DNA of 64,000 nt from Streptomyces filipinensis. Its GTDB lineage: Bacteria > Actinomycetota > Actinomycetes > Streptomycetales > Streptomycetaceae. The DNA lies in NCBI RefSeq assembly GCF_014649495.1, contig NZ_BMTD01000002.1, positions 310,001-374,000 on the forward strand. Direction: 5' to 3'. How positions within the stretch are numbered: the stretch's first letter is position 1; each line of letters starts with the position of its first letter. A program made the position numbers and the translations under genes. Below the pieces are notes generated by a model. It was not told where the DNA came from and made no database searches. It saw nothing but the letters and a program-made list of their open reading frames with translations. This document shows, one piece after another, positions 27,117 to 38,580 of the stretch.

Positions 27117-29002
27117 ACGAGAGTTTTGCGCTCCCGCACCGCGATCCGAGTTTCCTCGGACGGTCCGAACTGGTGGACGATGTGCTTCCCGGGTATCTCG
27201 ACCGGGCAGACGACGGCGTACCGGTCGTACTCAACGGGCGAGTGGGCATCGGGAAAACAATGGTGAGCAGTGAACTGGCTCATCGGCTGCACTCTCGGTA
27301 CGCAGACGTGAGCTGGATCGACGTGACAACTGCCGGTTCTGGTCAACCGGCCGAGCGGATCGCCGCCTGCCTGACCACCGTCCACGGGAGAACGGGACCT
27401 CATCTTCTGGTGTTGGACGGGGTCTCGGACCCGGACGACGTCGTCCGGTGTCTACCGCGGGACGAAACCAGAGTACTAATCACATCGCGGGCCGACACGG
27501 GGGTCTGGCATCGGATCGCTCATGTCGTCCAGGTTCCGGTACTGCCCCGCGAGGAGTCGGTACGCCTGCTGAGGAAACGGGTCCATGGGCTCACAGAGGC
27601 CGATGCCATGCACCTGGCCGGCGCGTTGGACGACCTGCCGCTTGCCATGGAGAACGCAGCGAGTTGGTTGACGAGCGGCATGACGCCGGGACAAGTGCTG
27701 GAACAGTTGAAGTCGAGTGCTTCGAAAATCCTCAGCGGGTATCGGTCATCCGATTTCCCAAGGTCGCTCGCAGGCCGGCTGTCGAAGGCAACGAGTGTGC
27801 TTGCTGCCGGAGCAGAGGAAGACCGGCGGATGCTTCATCTCCTTCACGCACTAGCCGTTCTCGGACCCGCTCCTTTTCCTACCCGTGCATTGAGGGGGGA
27901 CCGATGGGAAGTATCGGATTCGGATGCGCAATACCTCCTGACTATTTGCGACCTGCATCGCAGACTGGGAGGTCTACGTGATCGAGGGCTGGTGATTTTA
28001 CAGACTGGCGTGGCGAGACTCGATGAAATCAGTGGTGCAGTCATCCGTGACCTTCTCGTCGCCCGCCCGGAAGACGAGGCCGCCGCCTTTGCAATGGCGG
28101 AACAGTTGTTGGTGGCAGCGGTGCCAGAGCGGGCCGCAGTGGAGGGAGCGTGGGGCGACTGGGCGCTGGTGACTCCATCCGTCCTCGCTCTCGATCCTGC
28201 GCATGTCCACACGAAGCCTGGTCGCAAAGCGATTCTTGACACATACGCTTACTTGGTGGACAGCGGCAGATACAAGGAGGTCATTGACAGTCTAGGAAAT
28301 CTTCGCACTGCATGGGAGGAGTATTTCGCGCAATGTCGTGCCGATGAACTGGTGGTGATGTCAGTGCTGGCTCGCGCCCACTTCGGACGTGGGCACTACG
28401 AAGACGCCGAGCGACTCAACTTGCAGGTCTACTGGGAAAGGGAGAGAAACCTGGGGCCGCGCGATCCCAGCACCCTGGTTGCGTCAGCGTATTGCGCGCT
28501 CGACCTCGGCGCCAAGGGCCACCACTCTGACGCGTGCCAGCTTGCCAAAGATTCCTGGCTGGAGCAGTGCAATATTTTCGGCGAGGAAAGCCGACCAGCG
28601 ATGCGTGCGGGAAGCTACCTGGCACGGCTTCAGACACCACAGGACCCCAACCTCGCTTATCGGCTGGGCCTGCGTATTCATCGCCTCCAAATTACCCACC
28701 TCGGCGTCCGCCACCAGCACACCCTGGACACAGCTCACCACCTGGCGCTCTGTCTCGTCGCTCTGAACGACTTCCGGAAAGCTCTCCCCCTACTGGAAGA
28801 AACCCTGAAGTATCGGCAGGAGACCTTGCCTCCCGGCCATCCAGACACTCTCTGGACCGCCGCACACTCCTACCTGCTATCGGCGGACCTGGGTCGTCCG
28901 GTGCACCAACCGGCCCTACGTTGGGCCTGCGACGGCCTTCGCAGGATTTTCGACAGGGATCATCAGGTCGTACGCCGCTTGATGGCAATGGTCAAGTATT
29001 GA
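27113..29002 (+). CDS. STAND/NB-ARC ATPase with TPR repeats, coupled to the Wadjet operon
   Basis: 629 aa. The P-loop is VVLNGRVGIGKTMVS (residues 38-52). Walker B is LLVLDGVSD, the sensor is TRVLITSRAD and a GxP-like element is LDDLPLAMENAA: a full NB-ARC module without an obvious N-terminal effector domain. The C-terminal half (from about residue 380) is helical and contains tetratricopeptide repeats such as AHFGRGHYEDAERLNLQVY and LVALNDFRKALPLLEETLKYRQ, close to the TPR_10/12 pattern. Its ATG overlaps the jetD stop, so it is made from the same message. STAND proteins act as ligand-triggered switches. This one could sense, regulate or back up Wadjet; that is inference. Confidence 0.85.
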   Translation: MNESFALPHRDPSFLGRSELVDDVLPGYLDRADDGVPVVLNGRVGIGKTMVSSELAHRLHSRYADVSWIDVTTAGSGQPAERIAACLTTVHGRTGPHLLVLDGVSDPDDVVRCLPRDETRVLITSRADTGVWHRIAHVVQVPVLPREESVRLLRKRVHGLTEADAMHLAGALDDLPLAMENAASWLTSGMTPGQVLEQLKSSASKILSGYRSSDFPRSLAGRLSKATSVLAAGAEEDRRMLHLLHALAVLGPAPFPTRALRGDRWEVSDSDAQYLLTICDLHRRLGGLRDRGLVILQTGVARLDEISGAVIRDLLVARPEDEAAAFAMAEQLLVAAVPERAAVEGAWGDWALVTPSVLALDPAHVHTKPGRKAILDTYAYLVDSGRYKEVIDSLGNLRTAWEEYFAQCRADELVVMSVLARAHFGRGHYEDAERLNLQVYWERERNLGPRDPSTLVASAYCALDLGAKGHHSDACQLAKDSWLEQCNIFGEESRPAMRAGSYLARLQTPQDPNLAYRLGLRIHRLQITHLGVRHQHTLDTAHHLALCLVALNDFRKALPLLEETLKYRQETLPPGHPDTLWTAAHSYLLSADLGRPVHQPALRWACDGLRRIFDRDHQVVRRLMAMVKY

Positions 29003-29334
29003 CCAGACAGCTGGCATCTCGGTAAGCAATGGGAGCTGCGGGAGAATTCCTGCGGGGAGCTCACCATACCCGCTTCATTCGTCAACTACACCGCGGCGTC
29101 AAGCAGAAGACACGGCATCGGGATTCGAGATGGTAAGACCACCTCGACAGCACGGAGTATCAGCACGTCAGAGCGCCACGACAGCCTCCAGTCCACCGGG
29201 TCGGTGGCCTGTCGACATCGCCGCCGGTACGCGACGGGTCGAAGAGGATCGCTCGCCCGGCATGGAAGGGGCCGAGCTCCCGAGAGGGCTCGACCCCGGA
29301 CGCACACATTGCATTAACGTGCAGTGATTCACCG
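29003..29334. other. gene-free right end of the integrative element
   Basis: 332 bp with no credible gene on either strand. Near the att repeat the octamer CACACATT appears twice (about 29303 and 29337), separated by an AT-rich stretch; these could be integrase arm sites. The sequence is less GC-rich than the core beyond it. Confidence 0.4.
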
Positions 29335-29335
29335 A

Positions 29336-30424
<1,089 letters not shown>

Positions 30425-30608
30425 GTTGCGACTTCCCGTAGATGAGTGGGCCAGAGGCTGCCAGGGGCCAGAGACCGACACTGGCCGATCCACCAGTCTA
30501 CGGCGTCCGCGCCAGGGGGCTCCCGGGGACGTCGAACACATGACCGAGCTCTTTCCCTCGGCGTGTCTGATGGCCTATTCGGCACATAAACAGACCTAAG
30601 TTGGTCCA

Positions 30609-31166
30609 GTGGAGCAACGCAGAACGCGACCCCCGAACGACGGAGCGCGACGCGGCTCGCCGAAGCCGTCGCACCTGCCTCCGCAGGCGCGGCGCAGGCC
30701 CGGCGGCGAGCGCAGGCCCGGCCCGGGGGCGCGGCGGCCGGGGCGCCGGGAGCGCGCCGCTCGGCCGGTGCCGCCCGGTCCGCCGCCTTCCGGCGCCCGG
30801 CTCACCGGGCTCGGCAGCGGTCTGTTCTGCGCCGTGGTGATGTTCCTGCTCGGCTGCCTGGACTCGCTGCTGTTCGGCGCGTCCCTCACGGTGTACGGCG
30901 TGCTGTTCCTGCCGGTGTGCGTCCTGACCGCGCTGTGGGTGCGGGCCGGGGACGTGCTGACCGCTCCGGTGGTCATGCCGATCGCGTTCGCGGTGGGGCT
31001 GGTGCCCGTCACCGACGGCAGCGAGGGGCTGCTCGGCCGGCTGATGGGGCTGTTCACCGGGCTCGCCACCCAGGCCGGCTGGCTCTACGGCGGGACGCTC
31101 GCCACCGGGCTGATCGTGCTCGTGCGCCGGGTGTGCTGGGTACGGGGGCGCCGGCGCCGGGCCTGA
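30609..31166 (+). CDS. DUF6542 membrane protein
   Basis: 185 aa from the GTG at 30609. The first ~65 residues are Arg/Pro/Gly-rich and disordered. Then come about four hydrophobic segments (LFCAVVMFLLGCLDSLLFGA, VLFLPVCVLTALWV, VVMPIAFAVGLVP, YGGTLATGLIVLVRR). The short basic tail suggests a cytoplasmic C-terminus. A family conserved in Streptomyces with unknown function; it usually lies beside ppgK, as here. Confidence 0.85.
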   Translation: MEQRRTRPPNDGARRGSPKPSHLPPQARRRPGGERRPGPGARRPGRRERAARPVPPGPPPSGARLTGLGSGLFCAVVMFLLGCLDSLLFGASLTVYGVLFLPVCVLTALWVRAGDVLTAPVVMPIAFAVGLVPVTDGSEGLLGRLMGLFTGLATQAGWLYGGTLATGLIVLVRRVCWVRGRRRRA

Positions 31167-31204
31167 CCCCGCGCCCGCGGCCCGGCAGGATCCGCAGGAG
31201 AGCC

Positions 31205-31951
31205 CTACGCCTGCTGGGCCGCTCTCATCGCCGCCCCCACGATCCCCGCGTTGTTCTGCAGCTGGGCGGGGACGATCTCGGCCTTGACGCCCTCGATGAG
31301 GTGCAGGAACTTGTCGGACTTGCGGCTGACCCCGCCGCCGATGATGAACAGCTCCGGCGAGAACAGCATCTCCACGTGCGCCAGGTACTTCTGGACGCGG
31401 CGCGCCCACTGCTGCCAGCTCAGGTCGTGGTCGTCCTTGGCCTTGCTGGAGGCGCGCCTCTCCGCGTCGTGGCCGCCCAGTTCCAGGTGGCCCAGCTCCG
31501 TGTTCGGGACGAGGACGCCGTCCACGAAGACGGCGCTGCCGATGCCGGTGCCGAAGGTGAGCAGGATGACCGTGCCCCTGCGGCCCTGGCCGGCGCCGAA
31601 CTGCATCTCCGCGACACCCGCCGCGTCGGCGTCGTTCACCACGGTCACCGGGAGGCCGTCCAGCTTGCCGCTGAACAGGGCGCGCGCGTCGGTGTCGATC
31701 CAGCTCCTGTCGACGTTCGCGGCCGTACGGACCGTGGCACCGCCGGTGACCACTCCGGGGAAGGTCAGGCCCACCGGGCCGGTCCAGCCGAAGTGGTCGA
31801 CGACCTGCTTGACCCCGTCGGCCACTCCGTCGGGTGTCGCCGGATGCGGGGTGAGCACCTTGCAGCGTTCCTGGGCCAGGTCGCCCCTGTCCAGGTCCAC
31901 AGGGGCGCCTTTGATCCCGGATCCGCCGATGTCCACACCGAAGATCTGCAT
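31205..31951 (-). CDS. ppgK: polyphosphate glucokinase
   Basis: 248 aa ROK-type kinase. It has the N-terminal phosphate loop IFGVDIGGSGIKGAPVD, catalytic Asp in VTVVNDADAAGVAE, ILLTFGTGIGSAVFVDG and the helical PELFIIGGGVSRKSDK. It phosphorylates glucose with polyphosphate or ATP in the cytoplasm. Its 3' end faces the DUF6542 gene. Confidence 0.94.
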   Translation of the reverse strand: MQIFGVDIGGSGIKGAPVDLDRGDLAQERCKVLTPHPATPDGVADGVKQVVDHFGWTGPVGLTFPGVVTGGATVRTAANVDRSWIDTDARALFSGKLDGLPVTVVNDADAAGVAEMQFGAGQGRRGTVILLTFGTGIGSAVFVDGVLVPNTELGHLELGGHDAERRASSKAKDDHDLSWQQWARRVQKYLAHVEMLFSPELFIIGGGVSRKSDKFLHLIEGVKAEIVPAQLQNNAGIVGAAMRAAQQA

Positions 31952-31980
31952 GGCACCACGTTACGACGGGCGACTGACGG

Positions 31981-32988
31981 TCACGCCTCGGCGGTGCCGG
32001 ACCCGCCGCGCTCGGCGACCAGGGCGGCCGCCTCCTCGCGCAGGTCACGGCGGAGTTCCTTGGGCAGCGAGAAGGTGATGGACTCCTCGGCGGCCTTGAC
32101 GATCTCCACGTCGGCGTAGCCGCGCTCGGCGAGCCACTGGAGGACCTGCTCGACCAGGACCTCGGGGACGGAGGCGCCGGAGGTGACGCCGACCGTGGTC
32201 ACGCCCTCCAGCCAGGCCTCCTCGATCTCGCTGGCGAAGTCCACGAGGTAGGCCTCGCGGGCGCCGGCGAGCTTGGCGACCTCGACCAGCCGCTTGGAGT
32301 TGGAGGAGTTGCGCGAGCCGACGACGATGACCAGCTCGGCCTCGGCGCCCATCTGCTTCACGGCGAGCTGGCGGTTCTGCGTGGCGTAGCAGATGTCGTC
32401 GCTGGGCGGCGAGACGAGGCCCGGGAACTTGGTCTTCAGGGCGTCGACGGTCTCCATGGTCTCGTCGACGGAGAGGGTGGTCTGGGACAGCCAGACGACC
32501 TTCGACTCGTCACGGACCTCGACCTTGGCGACGTCTCCGGGGCCGTCGACCAGCTGGATGTGGTCGGGGGCCTCGCCGGAGGTGCCGATGACCTCCTCGT
32601 GGCCCTCGTGGCCGATCAGGAGGATGTCGTAGTCCTCGTTGGCGTAGCGGACGGCTTCCTTGTGGACCTTGGTGACCAGCGGGCAGGTGGCGTCGATGCT
32701 GGCGAGGCGGCCCTGCCTGGCCTCCTCGTGGACGACCGGGGCGACGCCGTGCGCGGAGAACATGACGATGTTGCCCGGTGGCACCTCCTCCGTCCGCTCG
32801 ACGAAGACGGCGCCCTTCTTCTCCAGGGTCTGCACGACGTACTTGTTGTGGACGATCTCGTGCCGGACGTAGATCGGGGCCCCGTACTGCTCGAGGGCCT
32901 TCTCGACGGCGATCACGGCGCGGTCCACACCGGCGCAGTAGCCCCGGGGGGCGGCGAGCAGGACACGGCGGCCAGGCGAAGCGGTCAT
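31981..32988 (-). CDS. ispH: 4-hydroxy-3-methylbut-2-enyl diphosphate reductase
   Basis: 335 aa from ATG 32988 (ATG 32997 possible). The three cluster-binding cysteines are visible in [26 protein letters not shown] and [21 protein letters not shown] and SAHGVAP carry the conserved histidines. Last step of the MEP pathway to IPP and DMAPP, using a [4Fe-4S] cluster. Divergent from xseA across 92 bp. Confidence 0.96.
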   Translation of the reverse strand: MTASPGRRVLLAAPRGYCAGVDRAVIAVEKALEQYGAPIYVRHEIVHNKYVVQTLEKKGAVFVERTEEVPPGNIVMFSAHGVAPVVHEEARQGRLASIDATCPLVTKVHKEAVRYANEDYDILLIGHEGHEEVIGTSGEAPDHIQLVDGPGDVAKVEVRDESKVVWLSQTTLSVDETMETVDALKTKFPGLVSPPSDDICYATQNRQLAVKQMGAEAELVIVVGSRNSSNSKRLVEVAKLAGAREAYLVDFASEIEEAWLEGVTTVGVTSGASVPEVLVEQVLQWLAERGYADVEIVKAAEESITFSLPKELRRDLREEAAALVAERGGSGTAEA

Positions 32989-33080
32989 ACGTCCCATCGT
33001 AAGGGTGCGTTCGGCGGCGTTTCCCACGGCCGCGTCCGGCGCCGCTCCTCCTGTCGGTACCCCCCGTTACTCTCAAGCGC

Positions 33081-34289
33081 ATGGCTGCGAAAACCACTCC
33101 CGAAGCCCCCCTCCCCGTCGGTGAGGTCTCCCGGCTGATCGGGGGCTGGATCGAGCGGCTCGGCGCGGTGTGGGTCGAGGGGCAGATCACGCAGTTGTCG
33201 CGGCGGCCCGGCGCCGGCGTCGTGTTCCTGACGCTGCGGGACCCGTCGCACGACATCTCCGTGAGCGTGACCTGCTACCGGCAGGTGTTCGACGCCGTCG
33301 CGGACGTCGTGGGCGAGGGTGCCCGCGTCGTCGTCCTGGCGAAGCCGGAGTGGTACGCACCCAGGGGCCAGCTGTCGCTGCGCGCCGCCGAGATCCGGCC
33401 CGTCGGCGTCGGCGAGCTGCTGGCCCGGCTGGAGCGGCTGAAGAAGACGCTCGCGGCGGAGGGGCTGTTCGCGCCGGAGCGGAAGAAGCCGCTGCCCTTT
33501 CTGCCGCAGCTGATCGGGCTGGTCTGCGGGCGCGCCTCGGCCGCGGAGCGGGACGTGCTGGAGAACGCCCGGCACCGCTGGCCCGCCGTCCGCTTCGAGG
33601 TGCGCAACGTCCCGGTGCAGGGGGTGCACGCCGTTCCGCAGGTCGTGCAGGCGGTGAAGGAGCTGGACGCGATCGAGGACGTGGACGTGATCATCGTCGC
33701 GCGGGGCGGTGGCAGCGTCGAGGACCTGCTGCCCTTCTCCGACGAGCAGCTCGTGCGGGCCGTGGCCGAGTGCCGTACGCCGGTCGTCTCCGCCATCGGG
33801 CACGAGCCGGACAACCCGCTGCTGGACCATGTCGCCGACCTGCGCGCCTCCACCCCGACCGACGCGGCCAAGAAGGTCGTCCCGGACGTGGGTGAGGAGT
33901 TCGAGCGGGTGCGGATGCTGCGGGACCGGGCCCGGCGCTGTGTGAACGCGTATCTGGAGCGGGAGGAGCGGGGTCTCGCGCACGCGCTGGGCCGCCCTTC
34001 GATAGAGGATCCGCACCGGATGCTCGACGAGCGGGCCGACCACGTGGCGTCCCTGGTCGGGCGGAGCCGCCGCACCCTGGGCCATCTGCTGGACCGGGCG
34101 GACTCGGAGCTGACCCATACGCACGCGCGCGTGGTGGCCCTCTCCCCCGCGGCCACGCTCAAGCGCGGTTACGCGGTCCTGCAGAAGCCCGACGGGCATG
34201 TGGTGCGGGGCCCGGACGAGGTGACGGAGGGCGAGGCGCTGCGTGCGCGCGTCGCCGACGGTGAATTCACGGTGAAGGTGAGCGAATGA
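33081..34289 (+). CDS. xseA: exodeoxyribonuclease VII large subunit
   Basis: 402 aa. N-terminal OB-fold ([24 protein letters not shown]), then the nuclease core with [38 protein letters not shown] and [28 protein letters not shown], all family signatures. The C-terminal coiled coil binds the small subunit. It degrades single-stranded DNA in repair. Its stop overlaps the xseB start (ATGA). Confidence 0.96.
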   Translation: MAAKTTPEAPLPVGEVSRLIGGWIERLGAVWVEGQITQLSRRPGAGVVFLTLRDPSHDISVSVTCYRQVFDAVADVVGEGARVVVLAKPEWYAPRGQLSLRAAEIRPVGVGELLARLERLKKTLAAEGLFAPERKKPLPFLPQLIGLVCGRASAAERDVLENARHRWPAVRFEVRNVPVQGVHAVPQVVQAVKELDAIEDVDVIIVARGGGSVEDLLPFSDEQLVRAVAECRTPVVSAIGHEPDNPLLDHVADLRASTPTDAAKKVVPDVGEEFERVRMLRDRARRCVNAYLEREERGLAHALGRPSIEDPHRMLDERADHVASLVGRSRRTLGHLLDRADSELTHTHARVVALSPAATLKRGYAVLQKPDGHVVRGPDEVTEGEALRARVADGEFTVKVSE

Positions 34290-34540
34290 CCAGCAAGGTG
34301 GACGAGGCGCTCTCGTACGAGCAGGCGCGGGACGAGTTGATCGAGGTCGTACGGCGTCTGGAGGCGGGCGGTACGACGCTGGAGGAGTCCCTGGCGCTGT
34401 GGGAGCGCGGGGAGGAGCTGGCCAAGGTGTGCAGGCGCTGGCTGGAGGGGGCGCGGGCCCGGCTGGACGCGGCCCTCGCCGAGGAGGAAGAGGGAGCGGG
34501 AGGGGGCGAAGAGACGGGAGCGGGAGGGGGCGTCGGGTAG
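34286..34540 (+). CDS. xseB: exodeoxyribonuclease VII small subunit
   Basis: 84 aa. [20 protein letters not shown] and [22 protein letters not shown] are the two-helix signature. The Glu/Gly-rich C-terminal tail is longer than usual. Translationally coupled to xseA, with which it forms the exonuclease. Confidence 0.95.
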   Translation: MTSKVDEALSYEQARDELIEVVRRLEAGGTTLEESLALWERGEELAKVCRRWLEGARARLDAALAEEEEGAGGGEETGAGGGVG

Positions 34541-34684
34541 GCGCGGGAGGGCGGGCTGTGAAGCGGGTCACCCCATCGCCCCATTTGTTGAAGGTTGAAC
34601 TTCACTGTCGTAGGGTCGGTGTCGTCAGCAGAACCGGACCGTGGTCCGGTACGCCGGAGCACGACGCCCCTAGGAAGTCCACGC

Positions 34685-35275
34685 ATGTCTCTCGTTCTTG
34701 ACCCCGCCGCCCAGGACCTGCTGTTCCGCGAGGCCCGCACCGCGAACGCCTTCACCGACGAGCCGGTGACCGACGAGCAGGTGCAGGCGATCTACGACCT
34801 GGTCAAGTACGGCCCCACCGCCTTCAACCAGAGCCCGCTGCGCATCACCCTGGTCCGCTCCCCCGAGGCCCGCGAGCGCCTGGTGCGGCACATGGCCGAG
34901 GGCAACCAGCCGAAGACGGCCGCCGCCCCGCTGGTCGCGATCCTCTCCGCGGACAACGAGTTCCACGAGGAGCTGCCGACCCTCTTCCCGCACTTCCCGC
35001 AGGCCAAGGACCTGTTCTTCAGCGAGCGTCCGGCCCGCGAGGGCGCCGCCGCGCTGAACGCCGCCCTGCAGGCCGCCTACTTCATCATCGGCGTCCGCGC
35101 CGCGGGCCTCGCCGCGGGCCCGATGACCGGCCTCGACTTCGAGGGCGTCCGCAAGGAGTTCCTCGACGACGACCACACCCCGCTGATGGTGGTCAACATC
35201 GGCAGGCCGGGCCCGGACGCCTGGTTCCCGCGCTCGCCGCGCCTGGCGTACGACGACGTCGTCACGACCGTCTGA
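34685..35275 (+). CDS. nitroreductase-family malonic semialdehyde reductase (RutE/HadB type)
   Basis: 196 aa from ATG 34685. FMN-binding features are an early Arg-x-x-x-x-Phe (FREARTANAF), the KYGPTAFNQSPLRI loop and LNAALQAAYFIIGVRAAGLAAGPMTG. The C-terminus GRPGPDAWFPRSPRL is typical of the RutE subgroup. It uses NAD(P)H to reduce malonic semialdehyde or nitro/quinone compounds; the native substrate is not certain. A terminator follows. Confidence 0.88.
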   Translation: MSLVLDPAAQDLLFREARTANAFTDEPVTDEQVQAIYDLVKYGPTAFNQSPLRITLVRSPEARERLVRHMAEGNQPKTAAAPLVAILSADNEFHEELPTLFPHFPQAKDLFFSERPAREGAAALNAALQAAYFIIGVRAAGLAAGPMTGLDFEGVRKEFLDDDHTPLMVVNIGRPGPDAWFPRSPRLAYDDVVTTV

Positions 35276-35292
35276 ACCACCGCAACACGACA

Positions 35293-35319
35293 GAGGCCCC
35301 CGGCACCGCCGGGGGCCTC
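35293..35319. terminator. bidirectional hairpin between convergent genes
   Basis: GGCCCCCGG (35295-35303) pairs with CCGGGGGCC (35309-35317) around a 5-nt loop. It lies between the converging nitroreductase and DUF4245 genes. Confidence 0.8.
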
Positions 35320-35338
35320 CGCGCATGGCGCGCGCGAC

Positions 35339-35866
35339 TCACCGCGTCTTCAGCGCCGCCGCCACCTTCGTCAGCTCCGTGAAGGACGCCGTGCCGGCCA
35401 CCACCGTCGTGGAGCCGCGGGTGCCGTTCAGGACGAGGGCGTCGTAGCGGCCGCCGGTGTAGCGGGTCCAGGTGCGGCCGCCGATGGTCTCGGTCTCCTT
35501 CGTGGCCGACGCGCCCTGGCTGGCCTCGTCGATGAAGTCGGCGGGCTTCTGCGTGGACTGCTCGACCTGCACGTACTGGCTGTCCGGCGTCTGGAAGCCC
35601 AGGTGCCAGCGGTCGGAGTTCTCACCCTGGAAGCGGACGGAGGTCGCCTTCCACGCGCTCGGCAGGCCCTCGGGCGCGGCCACCGGGTAGCTCGCCGCGC
35701 GACGGGCCGTGATCAGCTCGACCCGGTAGTCGACGCGCTTGAGGTCGGGAGTGTGATCGTCGTGCGGGATGGCGAGGAGGTAGACGACCGCCGCCGCGAT
35801 ACCGATCAGAGCCAGGGAGAGAATCATGTCCCGGGCCGTCTTCTGCTTGCCGTTCGAACCTGCCAC
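35339..35866 (-). CDS. DUF4245 membrane-anchored protein
   Basis: 175 aa. After a short basic start ([13 protein letters not shown]) there is one transmembrane helix, [20 protein letters not shown], and then an extracytoplasmic domain with [20 protein letters not shown] and [15 protein letters not shown] conserved actinobacterial family of unknown function, usually next to glpX; it is divergent from glpX here. Confidence 0.9.
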   Translation of the reverse strand: MAGSNGKQKTARDMILSLALIGIAAAVVYLLAIPHDDHTPDLKRVDYRVELITARRAASYPVAAPEGLPSAWKATSVRFQGENSDRWHLGFQTPDSQYVQVEQSTQKPADFIDEASQGASATKETETIGGRTWTRYTGGRYDALVLNGTRGSTTVVAGTASFTELTKVAAALKTR

Positions 35867-35994
35867 GCCCTCTATCGTCGCAGGTGCCCCATCCGCTCAT
35901 CCGTGGGGTCCCCTGCTCATTTTGTCTGTCCGGCGATAGAGTCAGGGTCCAATACCCTCATCCGGCCGTCGTCGTATCAGAAAGGTGCGCTCCG

Positions 35995-37029
35995 ATGACC
36001 GAAAATCATCACCTTCCGTCCGAGCTCGATGTTCCCTCCGAGGCTCCCGACCGTAACCTCGCCCTGGAACTCGTCCGGGTGACCGAAGCCGCCGCGATGG
36101 CCGCGGGCCGCTGGGTGGGGCGCGGCGACAAGAACGGCGCCGACGGCGCCGCGGTGCGTGCCATGCGGACCCTCGTCTCCACCGTGTCGATGAACGGCGT
36201 CGTCGTCATCGGCGAGGGCGAGAAGGACGAGGCCCCGATGCTCTTCAACGGGGAGCACGTGGGCGACGGCACCGGCCCCGAGGTCGACATCGCGGTCGAC
36301 CCGATCGACGGCACCACGCTGACCGCCAAGGGCATGCCCAACGCGATCGCCGTCCTGGCCGCCGCCGAGCGGGGCGCCATGTTCGACCCGTCCGCCGTGT
36401 TCTACATGGACAAGCTGGTCACCGGCCCGGAGGCCGCCGACTTCGTCGACATCGACGCGCCCGTGGCGGTGAACATCCGGCGCATCGCCAAGGCCAAGAA
36501 GTCCTCGCCGGAGGACGTCACCGTCGTCATCCTCGACCGGCCGCGGCACGAAGGCCTGATCAGGGAGGTCCGGGAGGCCGGCGCACGCATCAAGCTGATC
36601 TCCGACGGCGATGTCGCCGGCTCGGTGTACGCGCTGCGCGAGGGCACGGGCGTCGACCTGCTGCTCGGCATCGGCGGTACGCCCGAGGGCATCATCTCGG
36701 CCTGCGCGGTGAAGTGCCTGGGCGGCACCATCCAGGGCAAGCTGTGGCCCAAGGACGACGAGGAGCGGCAGCGCGCCATCGACGCCGGTCACGACCTGGA
36801 CCGTGTGCTGACGACCGACGACCTGGTGTCCGGCGAGAACGTGTTCTTCGTCGCGACCGGTATCACCGACGGTGAGCTGCTGCGGGGTGTGCGCTACCGG
36901 TCGGAGACCGCGCTGACCGAGTCCATCGTGATGCGGTCGAAGTCCGGGACGGTGCGGAGGATCGACTCCGAGCACCGGCTGAGGAAGCTGCGGGCCTACA
37001 GCGCGATCGACTTCGACCGGGCCAAGTAG
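35995..37029 (+). CDS. glpX: fructose-1,6-bisphosphatase, class II
   Basis: 344 aa from ATG 35995 with a GAAAGGTG ribosome site; an upstream in-frame extension is ignored. Metal and substrate motifs: [37 protein letters not shown] and [14 protein letters not shown]. GlpX is the main gluconeogenic FBPase of actinobacteria. It is divergent from the DUF4245 gene and followed by the converging WhiB gene. Confidence 0.96.
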   Translation: MTENHHLPSELDVPSEAPDRNLALELVRVTEAAAMAAGRWVGRGDKNGADGAAVRAMRTLVSTVSMNGVVVIGEGEKDEAPMLFNGEHVGDGTGPEVDIAVDPIDGTTLTAKGMPNAIAVLAAAERGAMFDPSAVFYMDKLVTGPEAADFVDIDAPVAVNIRRIAKAKKSSPEDVTVVILDRPRHEGLIREVREAGARIKLISDGDVAGSVYALREGTGVDLLLGIGGTPEGIISACAVKCLGGTIQGKLWPKDDEERQRAIDAGHDLDRVLTTDDLVSGENVFFVATGITDGELLRGVRYRSETALTESIVMRSKSGTVRRIDSEHRLRKLRAYSAIDFDRAK

Positions 37030-37094
37030 CGGCCCCGCGCCCTTCGAGGCAGGCGGCGCCCTCTGTGCGGAGAGGGCGCCCCACCTCCGGGGTC

Positions 37095-37472
37095 CTAACC
37101 CGCTATGCGGTTGGCCGTCGTCGCCCTCGCCGCCTTCTTCAGTTCCATCTCCCGCCTGCGGCGCCGCGCCAGGACCACTCGGCGTTCGGCTGCCGTGAGG
37201 CCACCCCAGACGCCGTACGGCTCGGGCTGGAGGAGGGCGTGTTCGCGGCACTCGACCATCACGGGGCAACGCGCGCAGACGCGCTTTGCGGCCTCTTCGC
37301 GGGAGAGCCGGGCGGCGGTCGGTTCCTTCGACGGGGCGAAGAAGAGACCTGCCTCGTCGCGTTGGCAGACCGCCTCGGTGTGCCAGGGAGCGTCTTGGTC
37401 CCTGTCGCGCGCTGGCATCCGCTGGGCCGGAACGGCAGCGACCTGCAGGGACGAATGCGGCGGTTGCAGCAC
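37095..37472 (-). CDS. WhiB-family iron-sulfur transcription factor
   Basis: 125 aa. Four cluster cysteines: Cys36 (EAVCQRDE), Cys66 and Cys69 in VCARCPVM and Cys75 in VECREH. The turn GVWGG is in YGVWGGLTAAERR and the C-terminus is strongly basic (VVLARRRRREMELKKAAR) for DNA binding. WhiB-like proteins act with the principal sigma factor in development or redox response. Which paralogue this is cannot be fixed from sequence alone. Confidence 0.93.
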   Translation of the reverse strand: MLQPPHSSLQVAAVPAQRMPARDRDQDAPWHTEAVCQRDEAGLFFAPSKEPTAARLSREEAAKRVCARCPVMVECREHALLQPEPYGVWGGLTAAERRVVLARRRRREMELKKAARATTANRIAG

Positions 37473-37646
37473 GGTCTACTCCTGACGACGGCTTCGCGAG
37501 CGAGAGACGATGCAGCAAGGCCTACCCGCTGTGCGCGCGCCTATGCACAGCGTTCCCAACGGTGGGCTCGCGTCGGCTCGTTCACGCCCCCACCGCGGGA
37601 GCACGGGAGGACGGGGACCTTCCGGTCACCGGCGGATTCGCGACCG

Positions 37647-38381
37647 TCAACGCCCCAGGTGTTTGCGCAGCTTCCGGTCGACCTTGTCCTGGACACGATC
37701 CAGCTTGCGGTCGACCTTGCTCTGCACCCGGTCCAGAATGTCCGCCACCCGCTTGCCGCGCTTGGGGCGCGCCTCGATGTTGCCGAGGACGGACAAGCCC
37801 TCGACATAGACGACCGGGGCGTCGGACTCGACCGAGTCCAGCGTGTCCACGTCGAAGTTGCCGAGGACGCCACCACCGGTGCCGCGCAGTGACACGTTCT
37901 CCGGGACGCGGATCTGGACGTCGCCGAAGACCGAGACGGCCTTGATCACCACCTGCTGGTACTCGAAGATCGCCTCGCTGAGGTCGATCTCGACACTGCC
38001 GAAGACCGAGTACGCGTGCAGCCGGCGCCCGGCACGCCAACGGCCCCGGCGTACCGCGCTGCTGAAGACGGCGACCACGTTGGCGTCGGCCTCCGGCGGG
38101 ATCGCGCCGGGCGCGGGGCGGGGCGGCACCGGGGTGTAGGCGGGGGCGGACGGCTGCTGGTGGGCGGCGGGCAGGTCCCGGATGAAGACGTCCAGCTCGC
38201 CCACGGTCTTGGCGTTCAGCGCGCCGTCCACGCGCTCGGCGTGCTCGTCGGCTGTCAGCCGGCCCTCGGCGAGGGCCTCGCGGAGGATGTCGGCGACCCG
38301 GTCGCGGTCGGCGTCCGAGGCGCGCAGTTCGGTGACGCCCGGTGCGGCGTCCTGGGCACGGGCGGGCTTCTGAAGGTCCAC
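37647..38381 (-). CDS. DUF1707 (SHOCT-like) and cell-wall-active-antibiotic-response-like protein
   Basis: 244 aa. The N-terminal DUF1707 is ELRASDADRDRVADILREAL followed by LTADEHAERVDGAL. The middle is a Pro-rich linker. The C-terminal half is a beta-rich, LiaF-like domain (AYSVFGSVEIDLSEAIF, VIKAVSVFGDVQIRVPENVS, GTGGGVLGNFDV). The last 45 residues are a basic helix (ILDRVQSKVDRKLDRVQDK) with an internal repeat. No membrane segment is seen. The role is unknown; the LiaF likeness suggests cell-envelope stress. Confidence 0.85.
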   Translation of the reverse strand: MDLQKPARAQDAAPGVTELRASDADRDRVADILREALAEGRLTADEHAERVDGALNAKTVGELDVFIRDLPAAHQQPSAPAYTPVPPRPAPGAIPPEADANVVAVFSSAVRRGRWRAGRRLHAYSVFGSVEIDLSEAIFEYQQVVIKAVSVFGDVQIRVPENVSLRGTGGGVLGNFDVDTLDSVESDAPVVYVEGLSVLGNIEARPKRGKRVADILDRVQSKVDRKLDRVQDKVDRKLRKHLGR

Positions 38382-38580
38382 GACAGCAGCGTACCGAAAC
38401 GCGATAGATCGCGACTAGGGGTGTGGAGAACCTCGGGCGTGTCGCCACCGGGCCCACTGAGCCCTACTTCACAAACACTGAGCCTTACCTCACAGGTTCC
38501 GTGTCGGTGGCAGGTTCTAGGCTGGTGAGGCCCGCCAGCGTCGGCGGGCGGCCGTCCGTCAGAGTGAGGAATGGGCTGAG

